Positions 55,040 to 64,000 of a stretch of DNA of 64,000 nucleotides are shown one piece after another (within the stretch, counting starts at the first letter, position 1; each line of letters starts with the position of its first letter). The position numbers and the translations under genes were made by a program. Origin of the DNA: an uncultured Planctomycetaceae bacterium (GTDB taxonomy: Bacteria; Planctomycetota; Planctomycetia; Planctomycetales; Planctomycetaceae); NCBI GenBank assembly GCA_937916515.1, contig CALFSX010000172.1, positions 1 through 64,000 on the forward strand, written 5' to 3'. Under the pieces are notes generated by a model, which was not told the origin of the DNA, searched no databases, and saw nothing but the letters and a program-made list of their open reading frames with translations.

Positions 55040-55161
55040 AAATGATGCGCGCACGATGCGCGCATGTTGGTCGTAGCGACAACGGAGCGGCTCGGCGATT
55101 CGAGCGTTCTACGTCTTCGAGCCAACCACGCCACTGGGTCAAGGGCGAAGCCCTTGTTAGG
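55037..55161 (+). repeat. R1 dispersed repeat, copy G
   Basis: Full-length and the clearest copy: the 5' hairpin ATGCGCGCA-CGA-TGCGCGCAT is a perfect 9 bp, and the terminal stem CAAGGGC-GAA-GCCCTTG is perfect, followed by TTAGG. It starts on the TGA of the SGNH hydrolase gene (CTTACTGAAAATGATG, as in copy E) and ends 86 nt before the sulfatase start. Confidence 0.9.
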
Positions 55162-55247
55162 CGTTTAAGCCTTTGAGTTTGCTGGTCGTGAAGTGCGCCT
55201 ATTTCGCTTCTTCTTGTTTGTTTCGCAATTTGTAGAGTTAATTACCG

Positions 55248-56708
55248 ATGAATCGATTCCTTCTGTTAACGGTTGCACTTGCTGTCGTTTTGCCTTCGCC
55301 CGGTTTGGCGCAGACGCAGGCACCGAAGCTTAATTTTGTGCTGATCTTTGTGGACGATCTTGGCTGGATGGACCTATCGTGTCAGGGAAGTGACTACTAC
55401 AAGACGCCGAATGTCGATCGCCTGGCAGCTGAAGGTACGCGATTCACTAACGCCTATGCTGCGTGTGCCGTGTGTTCTCCCACACGAGCTGCTGTTCAGA
55501 CTGGCCGGTACCCTGGACGCGTTGGCGTGACAGACTGGATTCGTTCTTTGTTTCAGCGTGGCAACATTGGTACGCCGGATAAGAACCCCACTGAATACGT
55601 GGGCGGCAAAAACCTCAGGCTGCTGTGTCCACCGAATCCATATTGGATGGAACATGAAGAAGTAACCATTGCCGAAGCTTTGCACGGCCATGGATACAAG
55701 TCGGCCTATATCGGCAAATGGCATCTGGGTGACGAAGCCTGGTATCCGCCAGGACAGGGGTACGACGTGAATAAAGGTGGATGTGACTATGGTCAGCCAC
55801 CATCGTACTTTGATCCGTTCAATCAACCGAACGGCAAACACCCGATGATTCGAGCAGGAATTCCGGGACTGCCTGGCCGAAAACCTGGTCAGTATCTGAC
55901 GCATCGTGAAGCTGAAGAGGCAGTTGAGTTGATTACGGCGTGGAAGGATGAACCCTTCTTTATTCAGGTGAGCCACTATGCCGTGCATACTCCCATTCAG
56001 GCGATTGCTGAGGTTGCCGCGAAGTATGAACGTGCCGGCAAGTCGGCTCAAAATGCAAAGTATGCCGCCATGGTCGAATCGTTCGATGATTCGACTCGCG
56101 ACATTCTTAACACGCTTGAAGAATTGAAAATCGATGACCGCACGGTTGTGATCTTCACTTCAGACAACGGTGGTCTTGACGGAAACGGAAATCCCACAGA
56201 CAACGCTCCACTTCGCAGCGGCAAAGGCTATCCGTATGAAGGAGGCGTGCGAGTTCCGTTTTTGGTGAAGTGGCCAGGAGTCGCAAAGCCCGGTTCTGTT
56301 TCAGACGAACCCGTTTGTTCGATCGATATTTTCCCGACCATCATGGAAGGTGCTGGAGTCGCGTTGCCGAATGATCGTGTGATTGACGGACTGTCGCTTG
56401 TGGATCATTTGAAATCCGGCGGCACAGACAAGCTGGATCGCGATGAGCTGATTTGGCATTTCCCTCACTATCGACATCCTCCCGGACCGTACAGCATTAT
56501 CCGCAAAGGCGATTGGAAGCTGATCCATTACTACCAGGATCAGCCCCAGCTTTTTAACCTTGCGGATGATCTAAGCGAAGCAAATGATCTGGCATCGCAG
56601 TTGCCAGACAAGGTTAAGCAGTTGGAAGATCGCTTGATGATTCGTTTAAAAGATATGGGAGCTCTGCTGCCCAGGCCCAACCCCGAGTTCGTTGAGAAGT
56701 CGCAATAA
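55248..56708 (+). CDS. Secreted Cys-type arylsulfatase
   Basis: 486 residues with a Sec signal peptide (LLTVALAVVLPSPGLAQ). Sulfatases hydrolyse sulfate esters; in planctomycetes many act on sulfated algal polysaccharides. The formylglycine motif CSPTRAAVQTGRYP is intact (Cys to be converted by an FGE). Metal-binding pieces are FVDDLGWMDL, FTSDNGG and DGLSLVDHL. A standard C-terminal domain follows. No FGE of the cytoplasmic type is adjacent; the SUMF1-domain protein at 19.1 kb lacks cysteines and is unlikely to serve. R1 copy G lies 86 nt upstream. Confidence 0.93.
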   Translation: MNRFLLLTVALAVVLPSPGLAQTQAPKLNFVLIFVDDLGWMDLSCQGSDYYKTPNVDRLAAEGTRFTNAYAACAVCSPTRAAVQTGRYPGRVGVTDWIRSLFQRGNIGTPDKNPTEYVGGKNLRLLCPPNPYWMEHEEVTIAEALHGHGYKSAYIGKWHLGDEAWYPPGQGYDVNKGGCDYGQPPSYFDPFNQPNGKHPMIRAGIPGLPGRKPGQYLTHREAEEAVELITAWKDEPFFIQVSHYAVHTPIQAIAEVAAKYERAGKSAQNAKYAAMVESFDDSTRDILNTLEELKIDDRTVVIFTSDNGGLDGNGNPTDNAPLRSGKGYPYEGGVRVPFLVKWPGVAKPGSVSDEPVCSIDIFPTIMEGAGVALPNDRVIDGLSLVDHLKSGGTDKLDRDELIWHFPHYRHPPGPYSIIRKGDWKLIHYYQDQPQLFNLADDLSEANDLASQLPDKVKQLEDRLMIRLKDMGALLPRPNPEFVEKSQ

Positions 56709-57180
56709 TCCCGGTGCGCTCCAGGCTTTAAGGTCAAATTGAATGTCCCTTAGTTGGTGTCCGTCTTCGGCTGCGCCTGGCGTCCTTTAGTGAGGTTCGC
56801 CGTGAGGTTGGCGTTTGGAACTTAATTGCTGGCGAAACTTGTTCTTGTCCGCTTGTGATTCCTAGCATTCTTACAGCCATTTACCTTCTGTTGTGGGCGA
56901 AGTTGGTCGTCTTTCGTTTCGCGAAAGCAGCGCAATCGCGTGCACTTTTTGCGGAGCGAAAGCCGGGTGGCCGTTTCCAGTCGAGCAAATACCGCAGAAC
57001 TGCTCCGAATGTGGCAATAGGTCCTCGATGCTGATGAAGAACGTCGCGGGTGGCCTATAATCCCCCGTTTGCGAAACGGTTGTCTGTCAGCGCGGACACA
57101 GATTCGCACAGGTTGGAGCAGTTTTTGTTCCAGCGCGTCTTCACAAATTGTTCCTGATCGGTCACGGGCCGCATTTATCA
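56709..57180. other. Intergenic region upstream of uvrA
   Basis: About 470 bp. No gene is supported and no obvious SOS-type operator was found by eye. No good ribosome-binding site precedes the uvrA ATG. Confidence 0.4.
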
Positions 57181-60100
57181 ATGTCTGAAACTGAAATTGT
57201 TATTCGTGGTGCGCGAGAACATAACCTGCGCAACGTTAGTTTGTCTTTGCCACGGAACAAGCTGATTGTGATGACGGGCGTCAGCGGGTCCGGCAAAAGT
57301 TCGCTGGCGTTTGATACACTTTACGCCGAGGGGCAGCGGCGATACGTCGAGTCGCTATCCACGTACGCGCGGCAGTTTCTGGGACAATTGCCGAAACCGA
57401 ACGTTGATTCGATTTCCGGATTGGCTCCTTCGATTTCCATTCAACAGAAATCCACCAGTCGAAATCCACGCAGCACCGTCGGTACGATCACTGAAATCTT
57501 TGACTACCTGCGAGTGCTGTTTGCTCGAGTTGGTCAGGGCTATTGCTATGTGTCTGGCAAGCCGATCAAGGCTCAGTCGACAGATTCGATTATCGACAGT
57601 ATCGCCAGCCAACCCGCAGGCGTTCGCTATTCTATTCTGGCTCCGGTTGTTCAGAATCAAAAAGGTGAATTCAAGGATCTGTTTGAAGACCTACTAAAGC
57701 GTGGTTTTCTTCGAGCTCGCGTCGACGGCGAAGTGGTTTCGTTGAATGACGATCTAAGACTTCGTCGACACCATAAACATAATATTGAAGTTGTCATTGA
57801 CCGGCTGGTGGCTGGCCCCGGAAGTCGCAGCCGATTGGCTGAAGCCGTGGAGCAGGCTCTAAAGCTGGCAGACGGACGTCTGATTGTCGCTCAGGAGCCA
57901 ACATCGGAGCCTGCAGAAGCGTCGTCAACAACTAAAAAAGCTGCGAAGGCGGATCAGGATTCGTTGTACAGCGCCAACTATGCGTGTGCTGAAAGCGGCA
58001 TGAGCTACGATGCTCCTTCGCCGCAGTTGTTCAGCTTCAACAGTCCATTGGGAATGTGTCTGGATTGCCATGGTCTGGGTATGAGGCACGGGTTTTCGCC
58101 GACGGCGATCGTTGTTGACGAAAAGAAGTCGATTCAAAATGGTGCTCTGCTTTACCTGCCGTCACTTAAGAAGCTGGGTCGCTGGCCTCGGCACATGCTG
58201 GTGGGTGCGGCAGAGGCGATTGAAAAGATCGTCGCGATGGAGTCGGGGTCGCTGCTGAAGACAAAGTGGGCGGATCTTCCAGAGCAGGCTAAGCAGCTTT
58301 GGCTGGATGGCACGGGAGAAAAACACATCACGTTCAGCTGGAAGACTCGAGGCGGCGTCTATAAGCATGGCGGCACGTGGGAAGGTTGGGTGAATCGTCT
58401 GCTGGAAAATTATCGCACCGCCAAAAATCCCATGATGCGGCGAGCGATGGAGAAACACCTTGAAGTCGTCGCCTGTCCGTCGTGCCACGGAGAAAGACTG
58501 AACAAGCAGGCTCGCAATGTGCGCATCACAACCACCAGTCGCAAATTTGCCAAACGCGGTCTGCCCCTGGAAATGAGCCTTCCGCAGGTGTGTGCTTTAA
58601 GTATTGAGCAGGCTGCAGAATTCTTCGAGTCGTTGAAGCTGGACACGACTCAGCAAATCATCGCAGAAGAAGCATTGAAGGAAATTTCCGGACGCCTGGG
58701 ATTCCTGCTGAAATGCGGGTTGCACTATCTGTCGCTGGAACGATCGGCTCCCACGTTGTCTGGAGGCGAATCTCAGCGAATTCGTCTGGCCGGTCAAATC
58801 GGCTGCGGCCTTGTTGGCGTTGTTTACATTCTTGACGAGCCATCCATTGGCCTGCATCCTCGCGACAACGTGATGTTGCTGGAAAGCCTGCTGCATCTGC
58901 GAGACCAGGGCAACACGGTTGTGGTTGTGGAGCACGATGAAGAAACGATGCGCGCGGCTGATCACGTGGTCGACTTTGGTCCCGGCCCGGGCGTGCGCGG
59001 TGGAGAACTGGTGGTCGAAGGCAGCGTGAAAGATCTGCTTAACAGCAAACGCAGTGTGACGGGGCAATACCTTAGCGGGCGTCGAAAGATCGAAGTTCCG
59101 AAAGAACGGCGCACCGGCGGCAAGGACGCGATTGTCGTCAAGAATGCAGCTCACAACAACCTGAAAGGGATAGACGTCAGCTTCCCGCTGGGACGATTTG
59201 TTTGCGTGACGGGAGTTAGCGGCAGCGGCAAAAGTTCGGTCACAAACGATATTCTGTGGCAGGTGATGAATCGTGACGTCAACAAGGGGAATGGTGATCC
59301 GGGCAAACATGATCGAGTAAACGGGCTGGCAAAAATCGATAAGGCCATCGATATTGACCAGTCACCGATTGGCAGAACTCCTCGCAGCAATCCGGCAACT
59401 TATGTGAAGGTCTTCGATGAAATTCGAAAACTGTTTACTGCGTTGCCTCAATCAAAGATGCGAGGCTATAAACCCGGACGATTTAGTTTTAACGTGCCGG
59501 GAGGTCGCTGCGAAGCGTGTGAAGGTCACGGGGCAACAAAGCTGGAAATGGATTTTCTGGCTGACATTTGGGTGCCATGCGATGTGTGCGACGGCCGCCG
59601 GTTCAGCCACGAAACACTGGAGGTGAAGTACAAAGATCACAGCATTGCCGAAATTCTGAATATGGAAATTCGTGATGCACTGGATGTTTTTGAAAACGTG
59701 CCGAAGATTAAACAGCTGCTGCAAACGTTGGTCGACGTGGGGCTTGATTATATGCAGTTGGGGCAGCCTTCGCCCACACTTTCCGGCGGTGAAGCTCAGC
59801 GAGTTAAGTTGGCTCGCGAATTGGGAAAACGTTCTACCGGCAAGACGTTGTATCTGCTGGATGAACCCACGACTGGACTGCACTTCGCGGATGTTCACAA
59901 GCTGCTGGAAGTGTTGCATGGTTTTGTTGATCGCGGCAACACGGTGATTGTGATTGAACATAACCTGGACGTTATCAAAACGGCGGACTGGGTGATTGAC
60001 ATTGGCCCGGAAGGCGGAGCTGGCGGCGGGTTTATTGTTTGTGAGGGAACGCCAGAAGACGTCGCGAACAACAAAGATTCTCACACGGGAGCCGCATTGC

Positions 60101-63100
60101 GGAGCGTTCTGCCGGGCATGAAGCCGCGAGCTGTCAGTAAGAATAAAACAGCGGCTGGCACTAAGTCTGATCCTTTTATCTTCAGCAAAAAAATCCAAAT
60201 TACAGGTGCGTCTCAGCATAATTTGCAGCACGTGAATCTGGAAGTTCCTCGCGGCCAGATGAGCGTGTTTTGCGGTCCCAGTGGCAGCGGCAAGACATCG
60301 CTGGCGATGGATACTTTGTATGCCGAAGGTCAGCGTCGCTATGTCGAAAGCTTGTCAGCGTATGCTCGCCAGTTCCTCGGGCAAATGCCGAAACCTCGAG
60401 TCGACAGCATTCAGGGGCTAAGTCCGGCGATTGCGATTGAGCAGAAAACGGTTGGCTCCACGCCACGTTCAACCGTCGGAACGGTGACCGAAATCTATGA
60501 CTATCTGCGAGTATTGTATGCTCGTCTGGGAGTCGTGCATTGTCCGACTTGTGGTAAGCAGGCTCAGAAGCAGACGACAGACGAAATCGTGGAATCGATT
60601 TTGAAGATGGGCGACAAAACGCGTTTGCTGTTGCTGGCTCCTCTGGCAGTCGATCGGCAGACAACATTTGAATCTGTTTTCGAACGCATGCAGCGTAACG
60701 GGTTTACAAGAGTTCGAATTGATGGCACCACATATTCGCTGGGTGAAACGCCTGAAATCGATCATCGTCGTTCGCATGTTCTGGAAGTTGTGGTTGACCG
60801 TATCACGGTTGATCGCAAACAACGCGGGCGAATTACTGATTCTGTAGAAGCGTCCCTGGATATTGGAAAGGGTATTATCAGCGTCGTCGTTGCTGATAAC
60901 AACGTGGCAGAAACCGAGTGGCAGAGGCAGGTCTTCAGTTTGCATCTGTCCTGTCTTGACTGTAGCAAGTCTTACGATGCTCCAACGCCCCAGCAGTTTA
61001 GTTTCAACAGTCCGTTGGGGTGGTGTTGGTCTTGTGAAGGCCTGGGCGTTGAGTACGGAGCCAATCAATCGCTGCTGGTGACGAGTCCCGAACGATCGTT
61101 GATGGATGGAGCGATCGGTGCGTGGCCTGATCCGCGAGCTAATGAATCGTTTCGACGGATGTTGGAAGCCGTTGGTTCCGAGTTTTCCATTCCGCTGGAT
61201 CAGCCGTGGTATTTGCTTTCGTCAGAACAGCAGCGAGTCATCCTGTATGGCGACGAAGATCGTTGGGTGGAACTGCAAAGGCCGCCGGCCGGCACCAGAA
61301 AGAAAAAGAAAAACGACACGAGTGCACCGGCAACCGGAGCTGTGCGTTTTCGGTATCGAGGTTTGTTTCCCACAATTGAACTTGCTGCCCGGTTGTCGTA
61401 TTCGCATCGCCGTTCTTTGATGGAGATGGCTGGCGAAAAAGATTGCAGTGTCTGCAATGGTACTCGCTTGCAGGAATTGACCGGTCATGTTCAACTGAAA
61501 AACACGACGCTGCCTCAGTTGTGCCGTATGCCTCTGACGAAGGCTCTGGAGTTTTTGAAGTCGCTTAAGCTAACGAAGGCGCAAAAGCAGATTGCGGGTG
61601 ATCTGTTGAGCGAGTCGGTTCATCGATTGGAATTTCTGATTGACGTGGGGCTCGATTACTTAACGATGAATCGTTCGATGCCAACTTTGTCTGGCGGAGA
61701 GTCGCAGCGCATTCGCCTGGCGGGACAAGTGGGGCGATCGTTGACCGGCGTGCTGTATGTGCTGGATGAGCCAACGATTGGCCTGCATCCTCGCGACAAC
61801 GGGCGATTGTTGGCGGCGCTGAAGCGGTTGCGAGATCTGGGCAATACCGTGTTGCTGGTTGAACACGATCGTGAAGTGCTTAATGCGGCTGATCGCCTTT
61901 ACGACTTCGGCCCGGGGGCGGGGCGACTGGGAGGAACAGTGGTTGCTGAAGGGACGCCAAAGCAACTTGGAAAAATGAGTGTTCAATCGCTGACTGGAGG
62001 CTATCTTAGCGGAAAGCTGGGGATTCCCGTGCAGGAAGATCGACGGATTCCGTCATCGTCTGCTATTGCCTCGGTGTCTTCCAGATCTGCAAAGAAGAAA
62101 GCAACTGCACAGGACAGCAAGTTAAAGCAGCCATGGAAGGAGTGGCTGGAATTGATTGGGGCCACCCAAAATAATCTTCGCAGTGTTGATTTGCGAATAC
62201 CATTGGGCACCATGACTTGTATCACGGGAGTCAGCGGCAGCGGCAAGAGTTCGCTGGTGATGAATACTCTGGCTCGCGCTGTTGCCAGAAAGCTGAACCT
62301 CAGCACAGACGCTCCAGGGCCGCATAAGAACCTGTTGGGTACTCAGCACCTGTCAAAGATTGTGGTGGTGAACCAAAATCCAATTGGCAATACTCCCGCT
62401 TCCAATCCTGCCACGTATACAGGAGTCTTCGACCACATCCGTGATCTGTTTACGAAGATGCCGGAATCGAAGGTGCGAGGCTTCGGGCCGGGGCGTTTCA
62501 GTTTCAATCGTGCGGGAGGACGTTGCGACGACTGCGAAGGCATGGGGCAGCAGAAGATCGAAATGCACTTTCTGCCTGATGTTTGGGTGGAATGCACCAC
62601 CTGCCAGGGAAAGCGTTACAACGATGAAACCTTGAACGTGAAATTCAACGGGCACAGCATTGCCGCAGTATTGGATATGCCGATTGAAAAAGCTTTGGAC
62701 GTGTTTTCCAACGTGCCAAAAATTCGAGCCCCACTGGCAACTCTTAATGCGATTGGTCTGGGCTATCTAACTCTGGGCCAGTCCGCGCCGACTCTTTCGG
62801 GCGGCGAAGCTCAGCGTATCAAGTTAGCCGCTGAGCTGGCCAAGCCGAATAAAGGTAAGTCACTGTATCTGCTTGACGAACCGACAACTGGTTTGCACTT
62901 CGACGATATCGCTAAGTTGCTGGCTGTGCTGAACAGTCTTGTGGAACAGGGTAATACGGTCGTTGTGATTGAACACAATCTGGACGTCATTAAGACAGCC
63001 GATTGGATTGTCGATCTGGGCCCGGAAGCTGGAGCTGGCGGTGGGCAAATTGTGACCGAAGGGACACCGGAAGACGTTGTTGCTTACGCACAGTCAGTTA

Positions 63101-64000
63101 AGGGTGGCAGCGGAGATTCAGCCAGGCCAAGATCCTGGACGGGCGAACTTTTGGCTTCTGTTCTGGAAGAATCTCAACGAGGAAGCATCGAAACGTTCGA
63201 TGTGGAAAAAGCAGCAAAGAAGCAGACGGGCGACGTGAGTGTTGACCAGTTGGGCAAGACAACTCAGTTGCCGTGGGAAACAGACGGTCAGCGCTGGCAC
63301 ACTCAGGAATGCCTAAGCCACGACGGGAAACGCTGTCGCTGGGAAGGTGCCGCTTTGCAGTTTGTGCTGGACCTGCTGGCCAAAGATAAGCGGCTGGCTG
63401 CTGTTAACTGGAATCACCGATCAACGGTGGAAGTTAAGGCGACGGGCGGTCTGGGTTGGTTGTTGCACGCCAGAACAGGTCACGAATGGATGTTGAGTTT
63501 GTGTTTTCGAGTGAAGAAGAACACCTTCGAAGCGAAATCACTGGATGCGGCGCTGGGGTTGGTTCCAATTGATGACGTTGAGGAGATTCACTACTACAGT
63601 CAGTCGCCGCGAGTGAACGTACGCAACATGAAAACGCCCTGGCAGGAAGTGACGATCAAAATCTGGAAGAAAGATGAAGTTGATACTCCTGCGTTTCGAT
63701 CGTTTATCCAGCAAGCGGTCGAAGCGCACATAGTTCAGGCGAAGAAAGAGAAAGCCAATCCGGAGGACTTAATGCCATGGAAGCAGCTTGGTCGGAAATG
63801 GCATTTACTGAAGAAAAGTGTGCCGAAGGGCGCGGATTGGGATTTTAAGACTGTCGACAAGCTGCTGAAAGTTGTGGAAGCAGGGTTTGCGAGTCACACA
63901 ATAGACTTCAGTTCTCGCATCAAGATCGCGTGGGCGGACGCCACGACCGGAGATCCGGTTGCGGAGTTGCATACAAAACGAACAAATGCCGTCGAACTTC
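57181..64000 (+). CDS. uvrA: Giant double UvrA (four ABC modules), partial at right edge
   Basis: DNA-damage recognition subunit of the UvrABC nucleotide-excision repair system; normally about 940 residues and dimeric. Here one open frame runs at least 2273 codons and encodes two complete UvrA units in tandem. Unit 1 (about 1-985) has Walker [10 protein letters not shown] at 33-41, SGGESQR near 527, a second Walker A near 676 and SGGEAQR near 867. Unit 2 (about 1000-1980) has Walker [10 protein letters not shown] near 1032, SGGESQR near 1503, Walker A near 1683 and SGGEAQR near 1875. Zinc-module Cys pairs ([40 protein letters not shown]) occur in both. Beyond about residue 1980 a region without UvrA similarity continues to the window edge. 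Chlamydial UvrA is likewise doubled, so this may be a PVC trait. Confidence 0.95.
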   Translation, partial: MSETEIVIRGAREHNLRNVSLSLPRNKLIVMTGVSGSGKSSLAFDTLYAEGQRRYVESLSTYARQFLGQLPKPNVDSISGLAPSISIQQKSTSRNPRSTVGTITEIFDYLRVLFARVGQGYCYVSGKPIKAQSTDSIIDSIASQPAGVRYSILAPVVQNQKGEFKDLFEDLLKRGFLRARVDGEVVSLNDDLRLRRHHKHNIEVVIDRLVAGPGSRSRLAEAVEQALKLADGRLIVAQEPTSEPAEASSTTKKAAKADQDSLYSANYACAESGMSYDAPSPQLFSFNSPLGMCLDCHGLGMRHGFSPTAIVVDEKKSIQNGALLYLPSLKKLGRWPRHMLVGAAEAIEKIVAMESGSLLKTKWADLPEQAKQLWLDGTGEKHITFSWKTRGGVYKHGGTWEGWVNRLLENYRTAKNPMMRRAMEKHLEVVACPSCHGERLNKQARNVRITTTSRKFAKRGLPLEMSLPQVCALSIEQAAEFFESLKLDTTQQIIAEEALKEISGRLGFLLKCGLHYLSLERSAPTLSGGESQRIRLAGQIGCGLVGVVYILDEPSIGLHPRDNVMLLESLLHLRDQGNTVVVVEHDEETMRAADHVVDFGPGPGVRGGELVVEGSVKDLLNSKRSVTGQYLSGRRKIEVPKERRTGGKDAIVVKNAAHNNLKGIDVSFPLGRFVCVTGVSGSGKSSVTNDILWQVMNRDVNKGNGDPGKHDRVNGLAKIDKAIDIDQSPIGRTPRSNPATYVKVFDEIRKLFTALPQSKMRGYKPGRFSFNVPGGRCEACEGHGATKLEMDFLADIWVPCDVCDGRRFSHETLEVKYKDHSIAEILNMEIRDALDVFENVPKIKQLLQTLVDVGLDYMQLGQPSPTLSGGEAQRVKLARELGKRSTGKTLYLLDEPTTGLHFADVHKLLEVLHGFVDRGNTVIVIEHNLDVIKTADWVIDIGPEGGAGGGFIVCEGTPEDVANNKDSHTGAALRSVLPGMKPRAVSKNKTAAGTKSDPFIFSKKIQITGASQHNLQHVNLEVPRGQMSVFCGPSGSGKTSLAMDTLYAEGQRRYVESLSAYARQFLGQMPKPRVDSIQGLSPAIAIEQKTVGSTPRSTVGTVTEIYDYLRVLYARLGVVHCPTCGKQAQKQTTDEIVESILKMGDKTRLLLLAPLAVDRQTTFESVFERMQRNGFTRVRIDGTTYSLGETPEIDHRRSHVLEVVVDRITVDRKQRGRITDSVEASLDIGKGIISVVVADNNVAETEWQRQVFSLHLSCLDCSKSYDAPTPQQFSFNSPLGWCWSCEGLGVEYGANQSLLVTSPERSLMDGAIGAWPDPRANESFRRMLEAVGSEFSIPLDQPWYLLSSEQQRVILYGDEDRWVELQRPPAGTRKKKKNDTSAPATGAVRFRYRGLFPTIELAARLSYSHRRSLMEMAGEKDCSVCNGTRLQELTGHVQLKNTTLPQLCRMPLTKALEFLKSLKLTKAQKQIAGDLLSESVHRLEFLIDVGLDYLTMNRSMPTLSGGESQRIRLAGQVGRSLTGVLYVLDEPTIGLHPRDNGRLLAALKRLRDLGNTVLLVEHDREVLNAADRLYDFGPGAGRLGGTVVAEGTPKQLGKMSVQSLTGGYLSGKLGIPVQEDRRIPSSSAIASVSSRSAKKKATAQDSKLKQPWKEWLELIGATQNNLRSVDLRIPLGTMTCITGVSGSGKSSLVMNTLARAVARKLNLSTDAPGPHKNLLGTQHLSKIVVVNQNPIGNTPASNPATYTGVFDHIRDLFTKMPESKVRGFGPGRFSFNRAGGRCDDCEGMGQQKIEMHFLPDVWVECTTCQGKRYNDETLNVKFNGHSIAAVLDMPIEKALDVFSNVPKIRAPLATLNAIGLGYLTLGQSAPTLSGGEAQRIKLAAELAKPNKGKSLYLLDEPTTGLHFDDIAKLLAVLNSLVEQGNTVVVIEHNLDVIKTADWIVDLGPEAGAGGGQIVTEGTPEDVVAYAQSVKGGSGDSARPRSWTGELLASVLEESQRGSIETFDVEKAAKKQTGDVSVDQLGKTTQLPWETDGQRWHTQECLSHDGKRCRWEGAALQFVLDLLAKDKRLAAVNWNHRSTVEVKATGGLGWLLHARTGHEWMLSLCFRVKKNTFEAKSLDAALGLVPIDDVEEIHYYSQSPRVNVRNMKTPWQEVTIKIWKKDEVDTPAFRSFIQQAVEAHIVQAKKEKANPEDLMPWKQLGRKWHLLKKSVPKGADWDFKTVDKLLKVVEAGFASHTIDFSSRIKIAWADATTGDPVAELHTKRTNAVEL

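Noticed and set aside
56709-57180. SOS operator upstream of uvrA
   Set aside because: No GAAC-N-GTTC or CTGT-N8-ACAG type palindrome is convincing.

Overview
The window reads as an ordinary chromosomal segment of a planctomycete (Planctomycetota, probably Planctomycetaceae-like). This rests on gene content, not on a marker gene: an LEPR-XLL-type surface protein, a secreted TIGR03009-like protein ending in a PASTA domain, a Cys-type sulfatase, a secreted SUMF1-domain protein, a Tat-exported Gfo/Idh/MocA oxidoreductase, a CFI-motif (DUF6688-like) membrane protein, and a doubled UvrA of the kind known from the PVC group. No phage, transposase, CRISPR array, tRNA or rRNA was seen.

Layout. 0.7-9.7 kb holds cell-core genes: yidC, mnmE, a lipoprotein, the RNase P RNA gene (rnpB), a conserved hypothetical, the TIGR03009/PASTA protein and parB (no parA beside it). 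9.8-14 kb on the minus strand holds a bestrophin-like channel, a UbiA prenyltransferase, pyruvate kinase and a small conserved protein. 14-17 kb holds a secreted squalene-cyclase-like repeat protein, ubiE/menG and a small secreted protein, followed by 560 bp packed with structured repeats and a terminator. 17.6-20.1 kb is a minus-strand pair (Gfo/Idh/MocA oxidoreductase and SUMF1-domain protein). 20-25 kb is gene-poor and repeat-rich, with a small IscA-like protein, an RRM RNA-binding protein, a CxxCH membrane protein, a HAD phosphatase and a small membrane protein. 25-34 kb holds an FGGY kinase, the LEPR-XLL protein, ilvH-ilvC (branched-chain amino acids), mutY and a TPR protein. 33.7-39.6 kb on the minus strand holds fumC and three envelope proteins, two of them paralogues. 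39.8-44 kb holds a LolA-like secreted protein, a von Willebrand A protein, a PqqB-like metallo-beta-lactamase-fold protein and a membrane protein. 44.2-47.4 kb is a compact minus-strand cassette (P-loop ATPase, beta-rich protein, DUF3592 membrane protein, SHOCT protein). 47.7-56.7 kb holds a transglutaminase-like protein, an SLC1-type symporter, a TolC-type outer-membrane protein, nadD, an SGNH hydrolase and a sulfatase. From 57.2 kb to the right edge runs one open frame, a giant UvrA with four ABC modules plus an extra C-terminal region, still open at the window end.

The least explained signal is intergenic. A roughly 125-bp repeat (called R1 here) occurs in seven recognisable copies, plus three divergent or partial ones. 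It has a hairpin at each end whose bases vary while pairing is kept, and it usually points toward a nearby downstream start codon. One copy supplies the ribosome-binding region of the RRM gene and another carries the fumC stop codon. Two further repeat types are present: a long inverted repeat at 17236-17302, and a shared GGACTGAGCTTGCGAAGGAA element at about 17.09 and 35.39 kb. All family names come from reading motifs by eye; no database search was run.
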